Source of the DNA: Bradyrhizobium sp. AUGA SZCCT0176
GTDB taxonomy: Bacteria > Pseudomonadota > Alphaproteobacteria > Rhizobiales > Xanthobacteraceae
DNA length: 64,000 bases
Direction: 5' to 3'
NCBI RefSeq assembly: GCF_018130145.1
Contig: NZ_JAFCMB010000015.1
Span: 89,832-153,831, forward strand
Part shown: positions 16,585 to 24,526 of the stretch, piece by piece
Position numbering within the stretch: the stretch's first letter is position 1
How the letters are laid out: every line of letters begins with the position of its first letter
Translations under genes and position numbers: made by a program
Notes under the pieces: model-generated
What the model saw: the letters and a program-made list of their open reading frames with translations, nothing else
Database searches by the model: none
Told to the model about the DNA's origin: nothing

Positions 16585-18774
16585 ATGGAAACGCAAGTAC
16601 GCACCCCTCAGATGGTCTTCATGCAACCCCAAAGATTTGTCGTTCCTTTGTTTCAACGACCTTATGTTTGGAACGAAGAAAATCAATGGGAGCCGCTCTG
16701 GAACGACGTTGTGCGTGTTGCGGAGAGAGTGCTGAAGCAGCCGACCGAAAAGCATCATCCCCATTTCCTGGGCGCTGTTGTCCTACAGCAAATGCAGAAG
16801 CAAACAGGTCAGATGCAGGAGCGGACCGTAATTGATGGTCAGCAGCGGTTGACCACGTTGCAATTACTTCTTGACGCGCTCCATGCGGAATTGATGGCAG
16901 TTCAGGCATTGCAGCCGGCAATGAGGCTAGAGCCACTAGTAAAAAATGCCGAGCCGTTTTGCTTGAAGCACGAAGACCGCTTTAAGGTCTGGCCGACAAA
17001 TCGCGACCGGCCAGCATTCAATGCTGTTATGGGAGCGACGCCTCCCATCGACTACACCGCAGTCGGTCATCGCGGCGAAAAGATGGTGGAGGCGCACCGG
17101 TTCTTTGGCGAGCAGGCGCGCGATTGGCTCAAGGCAGCTGGCTCTGAGGTAACACAAATACGCGCGGCGGCCATTGAGACTGTGGTCCGAGAACTCCTAC
17201 AGATGGTGGTGATTGACCTTACGGTCGATGAAAACGCGCAGGAGATTTTTGAAACGTTAAACGCCCGGGGCGCGCAGCTTACCGCCGCCGATCTGATCAA
17301 GAACTTCATTTTCCAACGGCTGCTTGAAGCCGGCACCAACGTCGAGGAAGCCTATCAAAAAAATTGGAAAGATTTTGAGACGGCATTTTGGGAGACAGAA
17401 ATAAGCGTTGGACGGCTGCGCTACTCCCGCTCTGCTATATTCCTCAATCATTGGTTGATTGCGCGCACCGGTGAGGAGGTTTTGGCTCGAGAAGTATTCG
17501 ACCGATTTAAGCTGTTCGCAGACCATGAGGCTGGACTTCCCATGCACAAGTTGCTTGAGCAGGTTCACGCCGCCGCTGTTGTTTACCGCGGCTTTATTAC
17601 TGCCGCGGCTAGCAACACTGGGCCAATCGATGGTCTGGGCTTATTCGGGTATCGGACCGGCGTTCTCGAAAGCGAAGTGATCAAGCCATTGGTGCTCGAT
17701 TTACTCGACCCGGAGCAGACGGCAATTCCGCCCGCACAATTCGCAAAGGCCCTATCCGTAGTGGAAAGTTGGATGGTTCGCCGAATGCTGGTTCGTGCAA
17801 CCACCAAAAACTACAATCAGGTCGTAGCCGAGGTAATAGCGCTCTTACGAAAGTCAAATCGTGCCAACTCGGGTGATGTGATCGAGGCTTTCCTGGCTGG
17901 ACAGACGACGGGAAGCAGGTACTGGCCCGACGATGCTGAGCTTGAGCAGGAGCTTGTATCACTACAGGCATATAGGCGCCTTGGCCGAGGACGCCTCCGA
18001 ATGGTCCTTGAAGGCATCGAAGATCATCTGAGAGGATGGAGCAACGGACAACGCGGCTTAGGCGAGGAGCGCGTCAGTAGGGGCAAACTCGCGATCGAAC
18101 ACGTGATGCCGAGGAAATGGCACACACATTGGGCAATTCAAGAAGGCAGTAACGAGGCGGATCGGGAAAGCATCATCCACACCCTTGGCAATCTCACGCT
18201 GCTAACTGGCAAAATTAATTCCAAAGTCTCGAATGGGCCATGGCCTGGCAGCGCCGGCAAACGCGCGTCGCTTGAAAAGCATGACGTCCTCATTTTGAAC
18301 CGGGACCTTTTGAGAAAAGGGGGTGACCAGTGGACCGACCATGCCATTCGCGCCCGAACGAAGGAACTTGTGCGGATCATAGGCCAGATTTGGCCAGTTC
18401 CATCGGATCATCGTTCGGGGTTTGCGGGGTACAGGCCAACCTTTCGTAGAACGGTTGATCTGGCAGACCTTATCACAGGCGGTGCGCTTCAACCTGGAAT
18501 GTCACTCTATCCTCGTCGAAAGAAGCACAGCGACAAAGTCGCAACGCTCCTGCCCGACGGGAAAATAGAGGTTGATGGCGCAGCCTTTTCCAGCGCCACT
18601 GAAGCAGCTACCGCAATTGCTGGAAAGCGGACGAACGGGTGGTGGTTCTTTGTAACTGATCAAGCCACCAAACGCTCGCTTCGTAACATTCGACGCGACT
18701 ATATCGACACCATGTCTGTAGACGCAGATGACGACGACCAAGACGATGATGGAGATGATGACGAGACGTCCTAG
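16585..18774 (+). CDS. DUF262-DUF1524 (GmrSD-type) predicted DNA-modification-dependent restriction protein with C-terminal RAMA-like domain
   Basis: In this 729-aa protein the N-terminal DUF262 domain shows VPLFQRPYVWN (about residues 19-29) and IDGQQRLTTLQLL (83-95), the motif that binds and hydrolyses NTP in GmrS. The DUF1524 HNH-like nuclease domain shows IEHVMP (503-508) and HTLGNLTLLTGKINSKVSN (532-550) with the expected His and Asn residues intact. After it, residues about 648-690 (ATLLPDGKIEVDGAAF, then NGWWFFV) resemble a RAMA-type domain, predicted to read modified DNA, and the end is a run of Asp residues. GmrSD enzymes cut DNA with modified cytosines. Base composition is clearly AT-richer than the neighbours and the codons are less GC-biased, pointing to acquisition by transfer. 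It stands alone between two related palindromes. Confidence 0.85.
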   Translation: METQVRTPQMVFMQPQRFVVPLFQRPYVWNEENQWEPLWNDVVRVAERVLKQPTEKHHPHFLGAVVLQQMQKQTGQMQERTVIDGQQRLTTLQLLLDALHAELMAVQALQPAMRLEPLVKNAEPFCLKHEDRFKVWPTNRDRPAFNAVMGATPPIDYTAVGHRGEKMVEAHRFFGEQARDWLKAAGSEVTQIRAAAIETVVRELLQMVVIDLTVDENAQEIFETLNARGAQLTAADLIKNFIFQRLLEAGTNVEEAYQKNWKDFETAFWETEISVGRLRYSRSAIFLNHWLIARTGEEVLAREVFDRFKLFADHEAGLPMHKLLEQVHAAAVVYRGFITAAASNTGPIDGLGLFGYRTGVLESEVIKPLVLDLLDPEQTAIPPAQFAKALSVVESWMVRRMLVRATTKNYNQVVAEVIALLRKSNRANSGDVIEAFLAGQTTGSRYWPDDAELEQELVSLQAYRRLGRGRLRMVLEGIEDHLRGWSNGQRGLGEERVSRGKLAIEHVMPRKWHTHWAIQEGSNEADRESIIHTLGNLTLLTGKINSKVSNGPWPGSAGKRASLEKHDVLILNRDLLRKGGDQWTDHAIRARTKELVRIIGQIWPVPSDHRSGFAGYRPTFRRTVDLADLITGGALQPGMSLYPRRKKHSDKVATLLPDGKIEVDGAAFSSATEAATAIAGKRTNGWWFFVTDQATKRSLRNIRRDYIDTMSVDADDDDQDDDGDDDETS

Positions 18775-18799
18775 CCAGCACCGCACCGTGTAGCTATGG

Positions 18800-18846
18800 G
18801 ACAGTGCACCTAATTGGGCGAGAATGTTTGGTGCACTGTCACCGTA
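18800..18846. repeat. Boundary palindrome, right copy
   Basis: The perfect 11-bp arms GACAGTGCACC (18800-18810) and GGTGCACTGTC (18830-18840) enclose a 19-nt spacer and are followed by ACCGTA. It begins 26 bp after the DUF262 gene stop. A related element lies at 16397-16438, so the gene is bracketed by direct copies about 2.4 kb apart. It could also serve as a terminator, although no T run follows. Confidence 0.75.
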
Positions 18847-18870
18847 GTTTATTAAGCGCTTTCTCGGCAC

Positions 18871-18955
18871 CAAGTAGCCCGCATGAGCAAAGTGATACGC
18901 GGGGATGGGCCAACCAAAACCCGGATGTCGCTTCGCTCATCCGGGCTACGCTCGC
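18871..18955. repeat. REP-like inverted repeat
   Basis: GTAGCCCGCATGAG at the left and CTCATCCGGGCTAC at the right are near-complementary arms of a long imperfect hairpin. It lies between the DUF262 islet and the GGDEF-EAL gene. Confidence 0.7.
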
Positions 18956-19005
18956 CAAGCGCCAACTTTGTTGAACCGGGCGGGCGCAAGGTCCCCACCG
19001 ACCTG

Positions 19006-21666
19006 TCACGCCACCGCCTGCCGCTCGCTCTCGGGAAGGACCTGCAGCAACAGTTCGCCGAACGGCACGGGCTTGCTGAAGAGATATCCCTGGCCCAGGG
19101 CAATTCCGAGCGCGCGGATCTTTTCGACCTGGTCGTAGGTCTCGACGCCTTCGGCGACGATCGAAAGGTTCAACGTCTTCGCAAGCTGAACGATCGATCC
19201 GAGGACGGCAACGGTCTCGGCGCGACCGATCCTGTCGATGAAGGACTTGTCGATCTTGACCTTGTTGAACGGAAAAGCGGTCAGATAGGACAGTGACGAA
19301 TAGCCGACGCCGAAATCGTCGAGCGCGATGGAAACGCCAAGCCGTTTCAGGCGTTCGAGCGTCTTGAGATTTTCCTGGCTGTCGGCCAGAAAGACGCTCT
19401 CGGTGATCTCGAGCTCCAGCCGTGTCTCGGCAAGTCCGCTGTCCGCCAGCGCGGCCATTATGGAATCGACGAGAGTGCCGCCCGCAAATTGCAGAGCCGA
19501 GAGGTTGACGGCAACCTTGATATCATGCGGCAGCATCACGGCATGGCGACACGCCTTGGCGAGCACCAGATCGCCGAGCTCGCCGATCAGTCCCCCCCGT
19601 TCCGCAACCGGAATGAATTCAGCGGGAGGGATCAGGCCTCTGGTCTTGTGGCGCCAGCGCGCCAGGGCCTCGACCGATTTCGCGCGGCCCGTCGAGAGCT
19701 CGAATATCGGCTGATAGAACACCTCAATCTCTTCGCGCCAGATCGCCTCGCGAAGCTCGATTTCGAGGATGTCGCGCTGGTCGGCTTCGGCCTTGAGCTC
19801 CGGCGAGTAGAGATGGAAACAATTTCGACCGGCATTCTTCGACTTGTAGAGCGCAAGATCGGCATTGCGAAGAATTTCATCGGTGCGCGTGCCATGCTCG
19901 GGCACCACGGCGCCACCGATGCTGCATCCGATCACGACCGGGTGGCCGTCTATTTCATAGGGTTCGGCAATGGCCTGGACCAGGCGCGCGGCGAGCGTTG
20001 CGGCGTCGTCCTGCAGCGCGGACGGCCCCGGCGCCACGATCAGCGCAAACTCGTCGCCGCCGATCCGGGCCGCCGTATCGACGGTTCGGGCCTGCGCCTT
20101 GATTCGACCGGCGACCTGCCTGAGAAGCGCATCGCCGCAGTGGTGGCCGAGCGCGTCGTTGACGGACTTGAACTTGTCGAGATCCAGCAGGAGCACGGCG
20201 AACGGCGTATGGTGCAGAAGATACTTGTCCAGCGCTTCGTCAAGGGAACCCCTGAACAGGTTACGATTCGCAAGGCCGGTCAGGCTGTCATAGTGCGCCA
20301 GCCTCTCGATGCGGTCCTCGGAAGCCTTGCGTTCGGTGATGTCCTCATGCGTCGCAACCCAGCCACCGCTCTCGCGCCGTCCATAGGAAATATGGATGAC
20401 GCGCCCGTCCGGAAACTGCACCGTGTTCGAAGTGTGCTCCGATTTGGCGAGCCGGTCCTTGAGGTCAACCAGATAGGCGTCGAGATCACGCACGGCCTCC
20501 TGGTGTGCAAACACCTCGCGGAAATTCATGCCGACCCTGATGTTGTCAGGCGAAAGCTCATAGGCATCGAGCCATTGTCGGTTGAACGCGATCAGGCGAT
20601 CCTCGCCATCAAACATGCTCAACCCCTGCGGAAGATTTCGCAGCGCATCCTCGAATTTGCTCAGGGAGTCGCGCAGTTCGCGCTGCGCCCCGTCGAGCGC
20701 CTTCTGTCTTCGCCAGTGCAGCGCGGTCGCCATCAGAATGATGAAAGTGAGCAGAAGCGCTCCACCGAGATAGATTTGCTGCCTGGCTTGAGAGCGCGAA
20801 TAGATCTCCTGCTCTGAAATGCCGGCGGTAAAGATCAGCGGAAAAACGCGCGATCTGCGCGCCGTGACCAACCTGTTGCTCCGGTTCGCGCGGCCTTCGC
20901 TCCCGCTCCAGTTCCAATACTGGCTATAGGCGCTGTCCCGTAACGCGCCTTCGACGTGGCCGGGATTGCGCTGTCCGAGCACCGTGCCCTGGTCTATTCC
21001 CCGCGCGGCGAGCACGATGTAGTCGGCATTCCTGAGGACAAGGGTTCCTCCGATACCGAGCTTTGCCGTATCGTAGAACCTGCCGACCAGATCCACGCTG
21101 ATCGAGCCTACGACGACGCCCGCCGGACCTTTGCCGTGGTCGAACAGCTTTCTGGCGATCTGGATGGTCCATTTGTTCGACGCCCGCCCGAACACCGGCT
21201 TTGCGACGTAGAGCCGATCTTCGGTCAGCTCCATCACCTTGGCGAAGTGCTCCCGGTCCCCGAGATAGAGCGGCGGGCCGGAGTAGCCGGTCGTCGTATC
21301 GGACAAATAGCCGTTTGCTCCGATCAGCGAGAACTGCACCACGTCGCCGCTCGCCATCTGCGCTTTACCGGCCCAGAATTTCAGGCTGAAGGCGGCCGGA
21401 TCCTGGGCGTAAAGCGCACGCACGACCAGCAGTGACTGATCTACCCGCTCGAATATCCGCTCGGTATTTTCCTCAAACAGTTGAGCGACACTGTTTCCGT
21501 GCGCCCGCGCCTGTTGCAGCGCCTCCGCCCGTTCCGAAGAGGTGATCGCGAAGTAGCCGATCCACACCAGCGGCAAAAAGAACAGCGCGATTTGCAGCGG
21601 GGCATTTCGCAGGATTCCCTTTGCAGCTTTGCGAACCAATCTGCGGGCGTGAATCACAGCACGCAA
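19006..21666 (-). CDS. Membrane-bound GGDEF-EAL protein with Cache and PAS domains
   Basis: In this 886-aa protein the first transmembrane segment is at about residues 24-42 (NAPLQIALFFLPLVWIGYF). A periplasmic double-Cache sensor region follows (about 50-290), then a second membrane segment (about 300-320), a PAS domain (about 340-450), GGDEF (about 455-620) and EAL (about 635-880). The GGDEF active-site sequence RIGGDEFALIV is intact. The EAL signature VEALARW and DDFGVGYSSLSYL are also intact, so both diguanylate cyclase and c-di-GMP phosphodiesterase activity are possible. The periplasmic domain probably senses a small ligand and tunes c-di-GMP. The gene is monocistronic. Confidence 0.93.
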   Translation of the reverse strand: MRAVIHARRLVRKAAKGILRNAPLQIALFFLPLVWIGYFAITSSERAEALQQARAHGNSVAQLFEENTERIFERVDQSLLVVRALYAQDPAAFSLKFWAGKAQMASGDVVQFSLIGANGYLSDTTTGYSGPPLYLGDREHFAKVMELTEDRLYVAKPVFGRASNKWTIQIARKLFDHGKGPAGVVVGSISVDLVGRFYDTAKLGIGGTLVLRNADYIVLAARGIDQGTVLGQRNPGHVEGALRDSAYSQYWNWSGSEGRANRSNRLVTARRSRVFPLIFTAGISEQEIYSRSQARQQIYLGGALLLTFIILMATALHWRRQKALDGAQRELRDSLSKFEDALRNLPQGLSMFDGEDRLIAFNRQWLDAYELSPDNIRVGMNFREVFAHQEAVRDLDAYLVDLKDRLAKSEHTSNTVQFPDGRVIHISYGRRESGGWVATHEDITERKASEDRIERLAHYDSLTGLANRNLFRGSLDEALDKYLLHHTPFAVLLLDLDKFKSVNDALGHHCGDALLRQVAGRIKAQARTVDTAARIGGDEFALIVAPGPSALQDDAATLAARLVQAIAEPYEIDGHPVVIGCSIGGAVVPEHGTRTDEILRNADLALYKSKNAGRNCFHLYSPELKAEADQRDILEIELREAIWREEIEVFYQPIFELSTGRAKSVEALARWRHKTRGLIPPAEFIPVAERGGLIGELGDLVLAKACRHAVMLPHDIKVAVNLSALQFAGGTLVDSIMAALADSGLAETRLELEITESVFLADSQENLKTLERLKRLGVSIALDDFGVGYSSLSYLTAFPFNKVKIDKSFIDRIGRAETVAVLGSIVQLAKTLNLSIVAEGVETYDQVEKIRALGIALGQGYLFSKPVPFGELLLQVLPESERQAVA

Positions 21667-22081
21667 TCCCGCGCGAGCCGGAAACCCACGGTTGCGCTCT
21701 CAGAGCATAGCAACGCCTTCAAATATGACATCGACTATCTTCGCCTGAACCGCCCGGGGATCCGCATCGCCGCGGCCGGACACCGCCGAGATCTTGCAAT
21801 CCCTGAACGTAGCGTCGGCAGCCTTAAGTTTTCGTGTTCGCGCAGGTTCAATGTTTATGTCAAAACCCCCCGTAACATCACGGAGATAGCTGCGATCCTG
21901 CGCTTCGCCTGACGGCTACGCCGCGGCGAGCCGTTGCTCGGCGACTTCTTCGGGATGCGGCGTTACTGAGGTTAATGGTGCCCAGGGGCGGGATCGAACC
22001 ATCCGGCTTCGCCCAAGCGGGCTACGCCGGGACAAGCCTTTACTCGGCGGCTTCTTCGGGATGCGGCGTGACTGAGATTAA
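21667..22081. other. Gene-free stretch with duplicated tRNA-Phe 3' end
   Basis: It contains no plausible gene. About 100 bp (21903-22001) is repeated in imperfect direct form at 22008-22107, offset 106 bp over its right part. The second copy runs into the real tRNA-Phe gene. Confidence 0.75.
21976..22001 (-). repeat. Partial tRNA-Phe copy (26 nt of the 3' end)
   Basis: The bases are identical to 22082-22107, covering CCA, the acceptor 3' strand and much of the T arm. They are preceded by similar flanking sequence (CTTCTTCGGGATGCGGCGT). The rest of the tRNA is absent. It resembles a leftover attachment site or the product of a short tandem duplication. Confidence 0.9.
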
Positions 22082-22157
22082 TGGTGCCCAGGGGCGGGAT
22101 CGAACCACCGACACTGCGATTTTCAGTCGCATGCTCTACCAACTGAGCTACCTGGGC
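22082..22157 (-). tRNA. tRNA-Phe (GAA anticodon)
   Basis: Read on the minus strand, the 76-nt gene has a complete cloverleaf: acceptor GCCCAGG pairing with CCTGGGC, D arm GCTC/GAGC, anticodon arm with loop CTGAAAA (anticodon GAA), T loop TTCGATC and an encoded CCA end. Confidence 0.97.
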
Positions 22158-22314
22158 ATGTCCCGGCGCGGAGCAGGGAGCGCCGGTTTATAGTCAGGCC
22201 GGACGGCTGTGTCCACCCAGCTTCGCCGTTGGCTTCGCTTGGCGCGGCTCGGCGTCGGTATCGTCCACAAACTATTGGAAATTAACTGGTATTTCGTATC
22301 CGGCATGCCCCGCC

Positions 22315-22551
22315 CTACTCCTCGTCTTCTGCCTCATTCTCCTTGCCGGGGATGACGTAGCGGCCGGAGAGCCAGCGGTTCAGGTCGACGTCGCGGCAGC
22401 GCGGGGAACAGAACGGCAGGGTTTTGGGGTTCTCGGCGGGCCTGCCGCATTCCGGGCAAGGCTTCGATGAAGGCTTCGATGAAGGCTTCGACACGCCCGA
22501 TCCGGCCTGGCCCGTATCCTTCCCCGCATCTTTGGGCGGGTCAGCTGGCAT
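22315..22551 (-). CDS. yacG: DNA gyrase inhibitor YacG
   Basis: This 78-aa protein has the YacG zinc-binding signature: PCPECGRPA, then PFCSPRCRDVDLNRWLSGRY. The four cysteines (CxxC and CxxxC) bind one zinc ion. In E. coli YacG binds GyrB and blocks DNA binding by gyrase. The N-terminal 30 residues contain a short KPSSKPSSKP repeat, and the end is acidic as usual. It overlaps the end of maf by 11 bp and is last in the block before tRNA-Phe. Confidence 0.92.
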   Translation of the reverse strand: MPADPPKDAGKDTGQAGSGVSKPSSKPSSKPCPECGRPAENPKTLPFCSPRCRDVDLNRWLSGRYVIPGKENEAEDEE

Positions 22552-23164
22552 TCAACCAGCCGAATCGGATCGGAAAACCTTCGCCGCCGAGCAGCGTGAC
22601 CGTTTCATAGAGCGGCAGGCCGACGATGTTGGTGTAGGAGCCGACCATTTTGACCACGAACGATCCGGCGATGCCCTGCACCGCATAGCCGCCGGCTTTG
22701 CCGCGCCATTCGCCGGAACCGATATAGGCTTGGATGTCGTCCTCGTTCAGCCGCTTGAAGCGCACGCGGGTCTCGATCAGGCGTTGGCGAAAGGCTTCCT
22801 TCGGCGTCACCAGGCAGATCGCCGTGTAGACGCGATGGTTGCGGCCCGACAGCAGCCGCAGGCACTGCGAGGCTTCGTCGACCAGGTTCGCCTTCGGCAG
22901 GATGCGGCGGCCGACCGCGACCACGGTGTCGGCGGCGAGGATGAAGGAACCGCGCAGCTCGTCGTCGAGCTGCACGGATTTCAGCGCGGCATCGGCCTTG
23001 GCGCGCGCCAGGCGATTGGCGCAGGCGCGCGGCAGCTCGCCCCGCTTCGGGGTCTCGTCGACGTCAGCGGGACGCAACGCGTCGGGCTCGATGCCGGCCT
23101 GGTTGAGCAGGCTGAGCCGTCGCGGCGAACCGGAGGCAAGAACGAATTTGGGACGGCCAAGCAT
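22541..23164 (-). CDS. maf: Maf family nucleotide pyrophosphatase
   Basis: The 207-aa protein starts with the Maf signature FVLASGSPRRLSLLNQAG. DVDETPKRGELPRA, ILAADTVVAVGRRIL and LSGRNHRVYTA follow, covering the catalytic Asp and the substrate-binding loop. Maf proteins hydrolyse non-canonical or particular nucleoside triphosphates to monophosphates and are linked to cell-division arrest and editing of modified nucleotides. The gene overlaps yacG and lies downstream of the phosphatase gene, from which it is separated by a repeat. Confidence 0.94.
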   Translation of the reverse strand: MLGRPKFVLASGSPRRLSLLNQAGIEPDALRPADVDETPKRGELPRACANRLARAKADAALKSVQLDDELRGSFILAADTVVAVGRRILPKANLVDEASQCLRLLSGRNHRVYTAICLVTPKEAFRQRLIETRVRFKRLNEDDIQAYIGSGEWRGKAGGYAVQGIAGSFVVKMVGSYTNIVGLPLYETVTLLGGEGFPIRFGWLNAS

Positions 23165-23297
23165 GCTGATTTTGGGAGGCAGAGGAATCGAGGGGGCGAA
23201 TGCGCGCGGAACCTATCGGAAGGGCGTGGTTTTCACAACCGGGTGGCAAGTGGTTGTGGCTGCGTGGAAAAATCCTATCGCCGCACGCGCAGTGCGC

Positions 23298-23444
23298 CCC
23301 CTCTCCCGCGCTTGCGGGGGAAGGTTGGGGTGGGGGCTCCCTCGGCGACGGGACTCGCGGAGAGAGCCCCCACCCGCCTCGCTTTGCTCGGCACCCTAAG
23401 AGCGAGCTTCGCTCGTCTCGACCCCGCAAAGCGCGGGAGAGGGA
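23298..23444. repeat. Long inverted repeat upstream of maf
   Basis: The left end CCCTCTCCCGCGCTTGCGGG is matched by GCAAAGCGCGGGAGAGGG at the right end. GTGGGGGCT and AGCCCCCAC form inner complementary arms, and GCGAGCTTCGCTCG forms a further small hairpin. It fills most of the gap between the phosphatase and maf genes. Confidence 0.85.
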
Positions 23445-23449
23445 AGAAG

Positions 23450-23917
23450 CTACCCGCTCGCCGCGCCCACCTTCGAAAACCTCCGGCGGATGCGCAGCGA
23501 GAGGCCGTCGCAGACGTCGCGATAGGCTTGCAGCTTCTGCTCGCGGCTGCCTTCGGTGTCGGTCGGATCCGGCGTCGGCCAGTATTCGACGTCGGCGGCC
23601 AGCGTGTGCGTCAGGGCCAGCGCCTTGTGATGCGCTTCGGGCGACAGCGTGATGATGAGATCGAAATTGAGCCCTTCCCAATCCTCGAGTTCCTCGAACG
23701 TCTGCGGCTTGTGGCCGGAAATATCCTGGCCGAGTTCGGCCATCACGGCGACAGCGAACGGATCGAGCTCGCCCTTCCTGACGCCGGCGGATTTCACATA
23801 GAGCGCCTGCGGGAACATCTGCTGCAGCAGGCTTTCGGCCATCGGCGAACGCACGCTGTTCAGGCCGCATGAGAACAATACGGCCTGCGGATTGCGCGCG
23901 CGGGGCGGCGCGTCCAT
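23450..23917 (-). CDS. Low-molecular-weight protein-tyrosine-phosphatase/arsenate-reductase family protein
   Basis: The 155-aa protein has the P-loop CGLNSVRS (CX5R) followed by PMAESLLQQMFP. The typical DPFAVAVMAELGQDISGHKPQT segment and the DPTD loop with the general-acid Asp (PTPDPTD) come later. The fold is shared by tyrosine phosphatases and thioredoxin-coupled arsenate reductases. The gene sits in a housekeeping block rather than an arsenic operon, so a phosphatase role is more likely. A repeat lies between it and UPF0262. Confidence 0.85.
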   Translation of the reverse strand: MDAPPRARNPQAVLFSCGLNSVRSPMAESLLQQMFPQALYVKSAGVRKGELDPFAVAVMAELGQDISGHKPQTFEELEDWEGLNFDLIITLSPEAHHKALALTHTLAADVEYWPTPDPTDTEGSREQKLQAYRDVCDGLSLRIRRRFSKVGAASG

Positions 23918-23937
23918 GCGGTCAGTCTTCTCTGGTT

Positions 23938-24022
23938 TGGAGCGGGACCTTCTCCGAAGACCGGATCACGCGCTCTATTTGACGCATGACCTGATCCGAA
24001 AACCGCTTCGCACTTTTCGGGG
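23938..24022. repeat. Palindromic repeat (GACGCATGACC type)
   Basis: TTTGACGCATGACCTGATCCGAAAA lies near the centre, flanked by partly complementary arms (CGCATGACC/GGTCATGCG). It fills the space between the UPF0262 and phosphatase genes and touches the UPF0262 stop. Confidence 0.6.
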
Positions 24023-24526
24023 TCATGCGTCCTGCCCCTTCCAGTGCAGCACGCAGATCAGCGTGAACAGCCGCCGCGCGGTTTCGAAATCGATCCGTAC
24101 CTTGCCCTTCAGCCGTTCCTGCAGCGTGCGCGAGCCCTCGTCATGGATGCCGCGGCGGCCCATGTCGATGGCCTCGATCTTGTCGGTGGTCGCGGTGCGG
24201 ATCGCCTGATAGTAGCTGTCGCAGATCATGAAATAGTCCTTCACGATCCGCCGGAACGGCGTCAGCGACAACAGATGCGCCACCACAGGCGTGCCGTCCT
24301 CGCGGCGGATGTCGAACATCAGCCGGTTGCCGGTGATGGCAAGGTGCAGCGTGAACGGGCCGCTCTCCGCCCCGTCAGGCGCGAACAGATTCTGCTCGAT
24401 CAGATCGTAGATCGCGATCGCGCGCTCGTGCTCGATGTCAGGCCCGGAACGCCCGATCGATTCCTCGTCCAGCGTCACCGCGACAATGCGGTTCTGCGGA
24501 TCCTCTTCTGCGGGCGGCTTGGTCAT
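24023..24526 (-). CDS. UPF0262 family protein
   Basis: The start chosen is MTKPPAEEDPQNRIVAV, whose ATG overlaps the hisD stop (ATGA). The longer open frame upstream merely continues antisense-like through hisD and has no homology. The 167-aa product shows the conserved UPF0262 stretches: DEESIGRSGPDIEHERAIAI, LHLAITGNRLMFDIR, FRRIVKDYFMICDSYY and IDMGRRGIHDEGS. The function is unknown, but the gene is almost always next to hisD in alphaproteobacteria. Confidence 0.92.
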   Translation of the reverse strand: MTKPPAEEDPQNRIVAVTLDEESIGRSGPDIEHERAIAIYDLIEQNLFAPDGAESGPFTLHLAITGNRLMFDIRREDGTPVVAHLLSLTPFRRIVKDYFMICDSYYQAIRTATTDKIEAIDMGRRGIHDEGSRTLQERLKGKVRIDFETARRLFTLICVLHWKGQDA

